DNA of 12,140 bases from CAVRTJ01 sp046704825. Its GTDB lineage: Bacteria; Acidobacteriota; UBA4820; DSQY01. Location: the NCBI GenBank assembly GCA_046704825.1, contig JBJKRE010000151.1, positions 1-12,140 on the forward strand. Direction: 5' to 3'. Shown here piece by piece: positions 5,765 through 11,356 of this stretch (position 1 is its first letter; every line of letters starts with the position of its first letter). The position numbers were made by a program, and so were the translations under genes. The notes beneath the pieces were generated by a model that did not search any database, was not told where the DNA came from, and was given only the letters and a program-made list of their open reading frames with translations.

Positions 5765-5827
5765 TCCAGTGTTTAGTGTTTAGTGTTTAGTGTCCAGTGT
5801 CCAGTGTTTAGTGTTTAGTGTCTGGTG
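5765..5827. repeat. Nine-unit heptamer tandem array
   Basis: Nine perfect-length 7-nt units run without a gap: tccagtg, three tttagtg, two tccagtg, two tttagtg, then tctggtg. The consensus is T[TC][TC]AGTG on the plus strand (CACTAAA/CACTGGA on the coding strand of the operon). It lies between rfbC and rfbD, adjoining the shared GC hairpin at 5827-5850. Confidence 0.9.
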
Positions 5828-5850
5828 TTCGGCCGGCTTCCGCCGGCCGC
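5827..5850 (-). repeat. GC hairpin module, second copy
   Basis: On the minus strand this is GGCCGGC-GGAA-GCCGGCC (5831-5848), a 7-bp stem with a tetraloop, flanked by GC and GAAC. The 24-nt segment differs at one position from 284-307 on the plus strand. It directly follows a 30-nt module in both places, so the two modules travel together. Confidence 0.75.
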
Positions 5851-5878
5851 TTCGAAGCCCCGTCCTTCGCCGTCTTTC
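5849..5878 (-). repeat. 30-nt intergenic module, copy 3
   Basis: Read on the minus strand, the unit starts GAAAGACGGC and ends in the palindrome GCTTCGAAGC. It is preceded by GGATTT-type words (5879-5911) and followed by the GC hairpin (5827-5850). It lies inside the dTDP-rhamnose operon, starting only about 35 bases after the rfbC stop. Confidence 0.7.
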
Positions 5879-5911
5879 ACATCCAAAATCCCAATTCCCA
5901 AATCCGAATTT
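5879..5911 (-). repeat. GGATTT heptamer-like run downstream of rfbC
   Basis: On the minus strand it reads AATTCGGATTTGGG, then AATTGGGATTTTGGATG, the same word series as at 91-132 and 11123-11155. It begins within a few bases of the rfbC TAG stop, as the one after pilT begins within a few bases of that gene's stop. Confidence 0.75.
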
Positions 5912-5913
5912 CC

Positions 5914-6372
5914 CTACCTGTCCTTCGTGGTCCAGTCGTAGTCGATGACGTCGTTGTCGTGGGGATCGAGCCGGTACTCGTCGGGGCTGTCGTAGTTGTA
6001 GGTCTTGGTCGGCAGGTTGACGACGAAGGCCTCCTTCGTCCCGATGCACTTCCAGCCGTGGTAGACACCGATGGGCACCTGGACCAGGACGGGGTTCAGC
6101 TCGCCGATGACGAACTCGTCGATCTGGCCCTTCGTGGGCGAGCCGTCGCGCGTGTCCGCCAGGACCAGCTTGACCATGCCCTTGACGCACACGAAGTTGT
6201 CCTTCTGCAGCTTGTGGTAGTGCCAGGCCTTCACCACGCCGGGGTAGGTCGTGGACAGGTAGACCTGGCCGAAGGTCTCGAACAGGTCGTCGTCCGCCCG
6301 GAGCATCTCCATGAGCCGCCCCCGGTCGTCGGGAATGACCCTCAGCTTCTTCGTCTTCACGTCATGAATCAT
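5914..6372 (-). CDS. rfbC: dTDP-4-dehydrorhamnose 3,5-epimerase family protein (short form)
   Basis: A 152-aa cupin of the RmlC family, predicted to epimerise dTDP-4-keto-6-deoxyglucose at C3 and C5, between RfbB and RfbD. It shows FGQVYLSTTYPGVVKAWHYHKLQ, with the region of the catalytic His, then VKGMVKLVLADTRDGSPT, VPIGVYHGWK and a C-terminal YNYDSPDEYRL. It is about 30 residues shorter than classic RmlC. The usual RGLHYQ is KAWHYH here, so the aligned His is kept but the Arg is Lys. A related short form is common in genomes, to my memory, but its activity may differ; a 3,4-ketoisomerase-like role is an alternative. The ATG at 6372 has GGGAG 9 nt upstream and overlaps the rfbA stop by 11 bases, implying coupled translation. 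Confidence 0.85.
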   Translation of the reverse strand: MIHDVKTKKLRVIPDDRGRLMEMLRADDDLFETFGQVYLSTTYPGVVKAWHYHKLQKDNFVCVKGMVKLVLADTRDGSPTKGQIDEFVIGELNPVLVQVPIGVYHGWKCIGTKEAFVVNLPTKTYNYDSPDEYRLDPHDNDVIDYDWTTKDR

Positions 6373-7090
6373 GGCTGCCGTCTCCCACGTACTGGTTGGC
6401 GCGCGCCAGGCTCTCGAAGGTCCCGGCGTCGGTCCACCATCCCTCGAGGAAATCGTACCCCATCTCGGCCCCGGCGATGTACTGGTTGTTCACGTCCGTG
6501 ATCTCCAGTTCGCCCCGGGCACTCGGCTTGAGCGTCCGGATGATGTCGAAGACCCTGGCGTCGTAGACGTACACGCCCGTGACCGCCCAGTGGGTCTCGG
6601 GGTCCTTCGGCTTCTCCTCGATCTTGACGACGCGGTCGCCGTCGAGGGTGGCCACACCGAAGCGGTGCGGGTCCGCCACCTCCTTGAGGGCGATCCTCGC
6701 CCCGCGTCCGCCCTGCTCGCTCTCGAACCTCCGGATCATGGGCGCGATGGGGTCTCCGAACAGGTTGTCGCCGAGCACCACCGTGATCCCGTCCCCGCCC
6801 GCGAAGTTCTCGGCCAGGCTCAGGGCCTGAGCGATGCCGCCGGCCTCGTCCTGCACCTTGTAGGTGAAGGCGCAGCCGAAGTCCTTGCCCGAGCCCAGCA
6901 GGCTCACCACCGACCCCATGTGCTCCGTGCCCGTGACGATGAGGATATGGTGGATGCCCGCCTCGAGCAGCTTCTCGATGGGGTAGTAGATCATGGGCTT
7001 GGGGCCCACGGGTAGAAGGTGTTTGTTCGTGACCTTGGTCAGGGGATAAAGCCGCGATCCCGTGCCGCCGGCCAGTATGACGCCTTTCAT
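6362..7090 (-). CDS. rfbA: Glucose-1-phosphate thymidylyltransferase (short form)
   Basis: RfbA/RmlA joins glucose-1-phosphate and dTTP to give dTDP-glucose, the entry step of the pathway. In 242 aa it shows the nucleotide-binding LAGGTGSRLYPLT (6-18), KPMIYYPIEKLLEAGI (31-46), VVLGDNLFGD (104-113, with the metal-binding Asp108), EEKP (158-161), GELEITDVNN (193-202) and WWTDAGTFESL (218-228). Classic RmlA is about 290 aa; this one lacks the C-terminal helical extension that forms the allosteric part in the long form. A related uridylyl- or other sugar-1-phosphate nucleotidyltransferase is possible, but the neighbouring rfbB, rfbC and rfbD favour the thymidylyl role. The ATG at 7090 has AGGAGG 4 nt upstream. 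The stop overlaps rfbC by 11 bases. Confidence 0.92.
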   Translation of the reverse strand: MKGVILAGGTGSRLYPLTKVTNKHLLPVGPKPMIYYPIEKLLEAGIHHILIVTGTEHMGSVVSLLGSGKDFGCAFTYKVQDEAGGIAQALSLAENFAGGDGITVVLGDNLFGDPIAPMIRRFESEQGGRGARIALKEVADPHRFGVATLDGDRVVKIEEKPKDPETHWAVTGVYVYDARVFDIIRTLKPSARGELEITDVNNQYIAGAEMGYDFLEGWWTDAGTFESLARANQYVGDGSHDS

Positions 7091-7154
7091 GAAACCTCCT
7101 CGTGTGGGTTGGACCCGCCGGCGGGGGCCTGGGGCCGTGCCGTCCGCGGGGCGG

Positions 7155-8192
7155 TCACCTCGTGGCTTCCTCCGACAGGTTTTCGACGTAGCGGCGGATG
7201 TCGCCCGCCTCGGCCATGGGGACGGTCAGGGTTCCGTCCGCCGTGTCCACGACCACCTGGGCGTTCAGGCCTTTGACGAGGACCGGCCCGCTCGCGGCGA
7301 TGACCAGGCAGTCGCGGCAGTCCACGACCTTCGCGGGGCCCCACCCGGCGTTCCCGTCCGCGTCTCTGGGCAGGGCCGCGTAGAGCGCGGGAAAGGTCCC
7401 GAGGTCGCTCCATCCGAAGTCGGCCGGCACCATGGCGGCTCGGTCGGTCTTCTCCATGAGCGCATAGTCGATGGAGATCTTTTCCAGCGCGGCGTAGGGA
7501 CCTTCGTCCCCCTGCCGCAGCCACGCCTCGGCGGCCTCCCAGGTCCCGGGGGCGCACGTCGCCATGCCCGCCCTGAGGGGCCCGAGGGGAAAGAAGAACA
7601 TGCCCGAGTTCCAGGTCGCGCCGCCCTCTGCGAGCAGACGTTCGGCCCCCGGCCTGTCGGGCTTCTCGATGAAGCGCTCCACGGCGAATCCCTTTCCCAT
7701 CGCGCGCCCAGCCCTGATGTAGCCGTAGGCCGTCTCGGGCCCCGTCGGTTCGACGCCCATGACGCCCAGCGCGGCGTGTGCCCGGCACACGCCGGCAAGG
7801 CGCTCCACGGCGCGGGCGAAGCGGCCGGTGTCGTCGATGTGGTGGTCCGAGGGCAGCACCAGCAGGGCACCCTCTTCGCCGTCCCGTTCGTACGCGTACG
7901 CCGCCGCCAGCGCCACGGCCGGCGCCGTGTTCCTCGCGCAGGGTTCGGCCAGGAAGCGGGCGCGTGGGCTCCGGCAGTGCCCCTCCAGCTCGGGCGGCCC
8001 TACGGTGACGAGGCGGGCCGGCTCCAGAGCCCCCGCACGGCTCACGGTCTTTTCATACAGTGTGCCGAGCGGCCCCAGCGAAACGAAAGGCTTGGGCTTT
8101 TCCGGCGTGCTGAGCGGCCACAGGCGGGTGCCCTGTCCGCCCGCCAGGATAGCCACCGTCAGCTTTTCGCCGAATCTCGAGGTCGTCGTCAA
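7155..8192 (-). CDS. manC: Mannose-1-phosphate guanylyltransferase
   Basis: This enzyme makes GDP-mannose from mannose-1-phosphate and GTP. The 345-aa protein shows ILAGGQGTRLWPLS (15-28), EKPKPF (31-36), the EPxxRNTAPA block (83-92), VLPSDHHI (112-119), RFIEKP (173-178), TWNSGMFFF (193-201), SIDYALMEKT and WSDLG, all hallmarks of the family. The length matches the monofunctional pyrophosphorylase; there is no C-terminal phosphomannose isomerase cupin domain as in the about 470-aa bifunctional form. The start is a TTG at 8190-8192, with GGGAG 6 nt upstream; the Rossmann-like core begins at residue 12. It lies 70 bp after the NusG-like gene and 64 bp before rfbA, and adds a second nucleotide sugar to the operon's output. 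Confidence 0.93.
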   Translation of the reverse strand: MTTTSRFGEKLTVAILAGGQGTRLWPLSTPEKPKPFVSLGPLGTLYEKTVSRAGALEPARLVTVGPPELEGHCRSPRARFLAEPCARNTAPAVALAAAYAYERDGEEGALLVLPSDHHIDDTGRFARAVERLAGVCRAHAALGVMGVEPTGPETAYGYIRAGRAMGKGFAVERFIEKPDRPGAERLLAEGGATWNSGMFFFPLGPLRAGMATCAPGTWEAAEAWLRQGDEGPYAALEKISIDYALMEKTDRAAMVPADFGWSDLGTFPALYAALPRDADGNAGWGPAKVVDCRDCLVIAASGPVLVKGLNAQVVVDTADGTLTVPMAEAGDIRRYVENLSEEATR

Positions 8193-8262
8193 CGGTCTCT
8201 CCCTTTGCCGGCGGTCCGGCGCCGTGCGGCCGCCCGCGCCGCATCCGCCCTCCGCGCCCGCG

Positions 8263-8766
8263 TCACGTGAGCAGGGACCGGTCCACCTCGACCGGGATGG
8301 AGTTCTCGAGGTGGTCCAAGAGGATGCGCACCCGTTCCCTGGACGGAAGGTTCTCTATCACCGTGCCCTCCAGGCCGGTGAACACGCCTTCCCTGACCCG
8401 GACCTTCTGTCCCACCTTGAGCCCCGCCGGGGGTTCGGGCGTGATGTACCCGTGGCCTCCCTCACGGGCCTGCCACCGGCTGATGAGTTCAGGGTCCAGG
8501 CAGGCGAGCTGGCCGCCGAAGATCAGGGGCTTCCGGATTCCCGGGAAGAACTTGACCGCCGGCAGTTCCATCTTCGGGGACAGCAGGGCGAACACGTAGC
8601 CCGGGAATAGCGGCTGCACCGACTCCCGGGCTCCCTGGGCCTTCAGCTTGGGGCAGTAGGCGACGTACCCTTCGTTCCGCAGGTAGGTGATCGAAAAATC
8701 CTCCTTGCGGGGCTTCACGGCGAGCACGGCCCAGACCCGGCTCGCGTTGGAAAGGTCCGACAGCAT
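8263..8766 (-). CDS. NusG/RfaH-like transcription elongation factor
   Basis: The 167-aa protein has the two domains of the NusG family: an NGN domain (about 11-100) with VWAVLAVKPRKED, the loop ESVQPLFPGYVFALL (48-62) and FFPGIRKPLIFGG, and a C-terminal KOW domain (about 118-166) with VREGVFTGLEGTVIENL. NusG paralogs bind RNA polymerase and suppress pausing or Rho termination. Those encoded inside polysaccharide operons (RfaH-, UpxY- and LoaP-type) act on their own operon, which is the likely role here. The 22-residue FPGYVF-type signature is common to the specialised paralogs. Its ATG (8766) directly abuts the TAG of the aminotransferase gene, with no spacer, so translation is probably coupled. 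I found no convincing ops or JUMPStart sequence in the short leader. Housekeeping NusG is less likely because the usual secE and rplK neighbours are absent. Confidence 0.88.
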   Translation of the reverse strand: MLSDLSNASRVWAVLAVKPRKEDFSITYLRNEGYVAYCPKLKAQGARESVQPLFPGYVFALLSPKMELPAVKFFPGIRKPLIFGGQLACLDPELISRWQAREGGHGYITPEPPAGLKVGQKVRVREGVFTGLEGTVIENLPSRERVRILLDHLENSIPVEVDRSLLT

Positions 8767-9930
8767 CTACTTCCGTCCGGCGTGAAACGTCCGGATGGCC
8801 TCGCAGGCCTCGGAGATCTCCTCTCCGGTGAGTTCGGCGAAAATGGGCAGGGCGAGCACCTCGGCCGCGGCCCGCTCGGTCTCCGGCAGGTCGCCTTCGC
8901 GGTACCCGAGGAATCGGAAGCACGGCTGGAGGTGGAGCGGGACGGGGTAGTAGATCATGGACCCGATCTGCCGGTCCGCCAGAAACGCCTTCAGTTCGTC
9001 CCGGTGCGTCGTCCGGATGACGTACTGGTGGTAGATGTGCTCGTACCCTTCGGGAGCGCCGGGCGCCTTCACCCCGTCGAGGCCCTCGAGTCCCTCCCGG
9101 TAAAGGGCCGCGCGCGAGCGGCGTTCGCCGTTCCATTCGTCCACGTACTTGAGCTTGACCCTGAGGACCGCCGCCTGAACCTCGTCCAGGCGGGAGTTGT
9201 ACCCAACGGCCTCGTGGATGTAGCGGGCCTTGCCGCCGTGGACGCGGAGCATGCGGAGCCGGTCGGCCAGCGCATCGTCCGGCGTGGTGACCATGCCGCC
9301 GTCGCCCGCCCCGCCGAGGTTCTTGGTGGGGAAGAAGGAGAAGGCTGCCACGTGGCCCAGGGCGCCCGCCCGTCTGCCCCTGCAAGTGGCACCGTAGGCC
9401 TGGCACGCGTCCTCGAGGACCGTGAGGTTGTGCGCACGGGCGATCTCGTTCAGCGCGTCCATGTCGGCGCACAGGCCGTAGAGATGGACGGGCAGCAGGA
9501 CGCGGATCGTCGTCCCCGTGGCGTCGTGGACGGGCAGGCCGTCCTCGCCCCTCCGGCACTCCTCCTCCAGGAACCGGCGCACCGATTCGGGTGACAGGTT
9601 GAAGGTCTCCGGATCGATGTCCGCGAAGAAGGGGCGCCCGCCTGCGTTGTGGACGGCGCCGGCGGTGGCGAAAAACGTGAAGGCCGACGTGAGGACGCCC
9701 TCGCCCCGCTTCAGGCCCAGGGCCCTCAGGCCCAGGAGAAGTGCGTCCGTGCCCGACGCGACGCCCACCGCCTGGGTGACGCCCAGGTGCCGGGCGACCT
9801 CCGATTCCAACCCCGAAACGTTGGAGCCGAGGATAAAATGCTGCGATTCGAACACCTCCGAGAGAGCCCGTTGGACTTCATCCTGAATTCGGCGGTATTG
9901 TCTTGTCAGATCGAGAACAGGCACGCTCAT
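8767..9930 (-). CDS. DegT/DnrJ/EryC1/StrS-family sugar aminotransferase
   Basis: A 387-aa PLP-dependent aminotransferase acting on nucleotide-linked keto-sugars. It shows SQHFILGSNVSGLESEVA (29-46), VGVASGTDALLLGLRALG (55-72), PVHLYG (147-152), LEDACQAYGA (172-181; Asp174 faces the cofactor ring), and SFFPTKNLGGAGDGGM (198-213), where Lys203 is the Schiff-base lysine. GYNSRLDEVQAAVL follows, and MIYYPVPLHLQPCF lies near the end. The substrate is probably a dTDP-4-keto or 3-keto-6-deoxy sugar made from the RfbB product, but the family also acts on UDP-sugars and the exact reaction is not decidable. The ATG at 9930 is chosen because AAGGAGG lies 9 nt upstream; the open frame continues to 9966 without a ribosome binding site. 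It is the first gene after a good promoter candidate and thus probably heads the operon. Confidence 0.92.
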   Translation of the reverse strand: MSVPVLDLTRQYRRIQDEVQRALSEVFESQHFILGSNVSGLESEVARHLGVTQAVGVASGTDALLLGLRALGLKRGEGVLTSAFTFFATAGAVHNAGGRPFFADIDPETFNLSPESVRRFLEEECRRGEDGLPVHDATGTTIRVLLPVHLYGLCADMDALNEIARAHNLTVLEDACQAYGATCRGRRAGALGHVAAFSFFPTKNLGGAGDGGMVTTPDDALADRLRMLRVHGGKARYIHEAVGYNSRLDEVQAAVLRVKLKYVDEWNGERRSRAALYREGLEGLDGVKAPGAPEGYEHIYHQYVIRTTHRDELKAFLADRQIGSMIYYPVPLHLQPCFRFLGYREGDLPETERAAAEVLALPIFAELTGEEISEACEAIRTFHAGRK

Positions 9931-9954
9931 GTGAGGATTCCTCCTTAAGCGGCG

Positions 9955-9983
9955 TTTATAGCACACGCCCCTGACCTAGTAAA
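9955..9983 (-). promoter_or_regulatory. Candidate sigma70-type promoter for the sugar operon
   Basis: On the minus strand, TTTACT (-35, 9978-9983; 4 of 6 to consensus) is spaced 17 bp from TATAAA (-10, 9955-9960; 5 of 6). Transcription would start near 9948, giving a leader of about 18 nt that includes the AAGGAGG of the aminotransferase gene. This is the best promoter I can see in the window. Confidence 0.6.
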
Positions 9984-9985
9984 GG

Positions 9986-10015
9986 TTGGAGGACGGGGCT
10001 CCAGGATGCTATTCT
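9986..10015 (+). promoter_or_regulatory. Candidate promoter for pilT
   Basis: TTGGAG (-35, 9986-9991; 3 of 6) is spaced 18 bp from TATTCT (-10, 10010-10015; 4 of 6). It is weaker than the divergent promoter, whose -35 lies only 2 bp away. The two would sit back to back and could compete for RNA polymerase or share a regulator. Confidence 0.35.
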
Positions 10016-10037
10016 GGCGCCAGGGAGGAGCCCCGGC

Positions 10038-11117
10038 ATGGACGTGAACATCTTCCACAAACTGCTGATCAGCGCCATCCAGAAGAACGCGTCAGACGTT
10101 CACCTGCAGGTGGGCTACCCGCCCCTCATGCGCGTGAACGGCGACCTTCTGGAGGTCAAGTACCACCCGCTCGAGCCCGAAGAGACCATGGCCGTGGTCA
10201 AAGAGATCCTGGGGCACACCTACTGGGGCGACCGGATCTCGGAGCTGTCGGAGCTGGACGTGTCCTACGGGCTGGAGGGACACGGGCGCTTCAGGGTGAA
10301 CATCTTCCGGCAGCGCGGGTCCCTGGGGATCGTGCTCAGGGTCATCCCCATCAGCATCCTCGGTTTCGAAGAGCTCAGCCTGCCGCCTGTCATGGAGCAG
10401 ATCGCCAACCTCCAGCGCGGCCTCATCCTGGTGTCCGGCGCCACGGGCAACGGCAAGTCCACCACGCTCGCCGCCATGATCGAACACATCAACCAGACGC
10501 GGCGCGCGCACGTGGTCACCATCGAGGACCCCATCGAGTTCCTCTTCCGCCACAAGCTGTCCGTGATCAGCCAGCGCGAGCTGGGCAGCGACACGCCGTC
10601 CTACGCCAAAGCCCTCCAGGCTGTGCTCAGGCAGGATCCGGACGTGATCCTGATCGGCGAGATGCGCGACGCGGAGACCACCGAGACGGCCCTCAAGGCC
10701 GCGGAGACGGGGCACCTCGTCCTCGCCTCCCTCCACACGACCGACGCGGTGAAGACGGTCAACCGGATGATCGGCTTCTACCCCCCCGACCAGGAGACGG
10801 CCGTGCGGAAGCGCCTGGCCGACGCTCTCATGGCCGTGGTCAGCCTGCGCCTCCTGCCGCGGAAGTCCAGCATCGGCCGGATCCCCGCCGTGGAGGTCCT
10901 CAGGGTCACACGCACGATCCAGGAGTGCATCAAAGACCCCGCCAAGAGCGGCGAACTCCCCGGCCACATGGCGAAGGGCCGCGAAATGTACGGCATGCAG
11001 ACCTTCGACCAGCACCTGCTGGACCTGGTCAAGCTGGGCGAGGTCGACCTCGAGGTCGCCAAGGCCGCCGCCAGCAACCCCTCCGAACTCGAGCGCGCCA
11101 TCATGCTGGAGGGATGA
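10038..11117 (+). CDS. pilT: Type IV pilus retraction ATPase PilT
   Basis: The 359-aa protein is a secretion-type AAA+ ATPase that drives pilus retraction at the inner membrane. Visible are the N-terminal PAS-like domain with KNASDVHLQVGYPPLMRVNG (16-35), Walker A GATGNGKST (134-142; Lys140), the Asp box TIEDPIEF (161-168), Walker B PDVILIGEMRD (201-211), the His box GHLVLASLHTTDA (225-237) and the C-terminal GMQTFDQHLLDL segment typical of PilT/PilU. Walker A has Ala and Asn where PilT usually has Pro and Ser (GPTGSGKST), which leans toward PilU or a PilT paralog. It lacks the N-terminal extension and Cys4 zinc motif of PilB-type assembly ATPases. The ATG at 10038 has GGAGG 9 nt upstream. 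It faces away from the sugar operon and is followed at once by a repeat element. Confidence 0.92.
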   Translation: MDVNIFHKLLISAIQKNASDVHLQVGYPPLMRVNGDLLEVKYHPLEPEETMAVVKEILGHTYWGDRISELSELDVSYGLEGHGRFRVNIFRQRGSLGIVLRVIPISILGFEELSLPPVMEQIANLQRGLILVSGATGNGKSTTLAAMIEHINQTRRAHVVTIEDPIEFLFRHKLSVISQRELGSDTPSYAKALQAVLRQDPDVILIGEMRDAETTETALKAAETGHLVLASLHTTDAVKTVNRMIGFYPPDQETAVRKRLADALMAVVSLRLLPRKSSIGRIPAVEVLRVTRTIQECIKDPAKSGELPGHMAKGREMYGMQTFDQHLLDLVKLGEVDLEVAKAAASNPSELERAIMLEG

Positions 11118-11154
11118 GGGACATTTCGGATTTGGGATTTTGGATTTTGGATTT

Positions 11155-11183
11155 GCAAACGGCTGGAGACGGGCCGTTGCAGC
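11155..11183 (+). repeat. 30-nt module, copy 5 (29 nt)
   Basis: Starts gcaaacggc and ends gttgcagc. It is one base shorter than the others and the most diverged. It contains a 6-bp inverted repeat (AACGGC 11158-11163, GCCGTT 11173-11178). It follows the left heptamer arm of the element at 11123-11286. Confidence 0.5.
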
Positions 11184-11225
11184 GGCTGCATCTCTGCGGC
11201 CGCGTTCGGCGGGTAGGAGCCTGCT

Positions 11226-11255
11226 GCTTCGAAGGCATTTCTCCTGCCGTCTTTA
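11226..11255 (-). repeat. 30-nt module, copy 4
   Basis: On the minus strand it starts TAAAGACGGC and ends CCTTCGAAGC, carrying the same TTCGAAGC end as copy 3 and 23 of 30 matches to copy 2. It follows the right heptamer arm of the element, so it is inverted relative to copy 5. Confidence 0.7.
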
Positions 11256-11304
11256 AATCCGAAATCCCAATTCCCCAATCCCAAATAACCATTCCCCCAT
11301 CCCG

Positions 11305-11333
11305 TTTCTATCGGGCGCCCGGCGCGCTATACT
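11305..11333 (+). promoter_or_regulatory. Candidate promoter for the threonine aldolase gene
   Basis: TATACT (-10, 11328-11333; 5 of 6 to consensus) has a weak TTTCTA (11305-11310; 3 of 6) 17 bp upstream. It lies between the repeat element and the ribosome binding site GGAGG, giving a leader of under 20 nt. Confidence 0.4.
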
Positions 11334-11356
11334 CTTGACCTTCACGGAGGTGCCGG

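Larger units (their letters stand above)
11123..11286. repeat. 164-bp palindromic repeat element after pilT
   Basis: Imperfect inverted arms at 11123-11155 and 11254-11286 match at 27 of 33 positions. Each arm is made of GGATTT-type heptamers (CGGATTT, GGGATTT, TGGATTT, TGGATTT at 11127-11154 in the left arm). Each arm leads inward into a copy of the 30-nt module. The element starts 5 bases after the pilT TGA. No coding potential, transposase or target duplication is visible. It may be a folded RNA-processing or bidirectional termination element, or a MITE-like mobile unit. Confidence 0.75.

Noticed and set aside
5765..5827. Heptamer array considered as a CRISPR array
   Set aside because: The units are 7 nt and contiguous with no spacers; there are no cas genes.
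7062..8270. 402-codon plus-strand frame opposite manC
   Set aside because: It is antisense to a gene with full family motifs; the composition is Arg/Gly/Pro/Val rich and no motif is seen.
9886..9900. GGCGGTA motif considered as an ops/JUMPStart site for the NusG paralog
   Set aside because: It lies inside the aminotransferase coding region and on the wrong strand for the operon, and the rest of the JUMPStart sequence is absent.
11123..11286. Insertion sequence remnant
   Set aside because: The inverted arms are made of heptamer words, no transposase fragment is present and no target duplication is visible; kept only as a repeat of unknown nature.
9986..11338. 450-codon plus-strand frame overlapping pilT
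   Set aside because: It is a shifted frame over pilT and the downstream repeat. The translation is rich in Arg, Pro, Gly and His with no domain motif and no ribosome binding site, as expected of GC-rich shadow frames.
11118..11356. Rho-independent terminator after pilT
   Set aside because: Stems are present, but no T-run follows any of them on the plus strand; the structure belongs to the repeat element.
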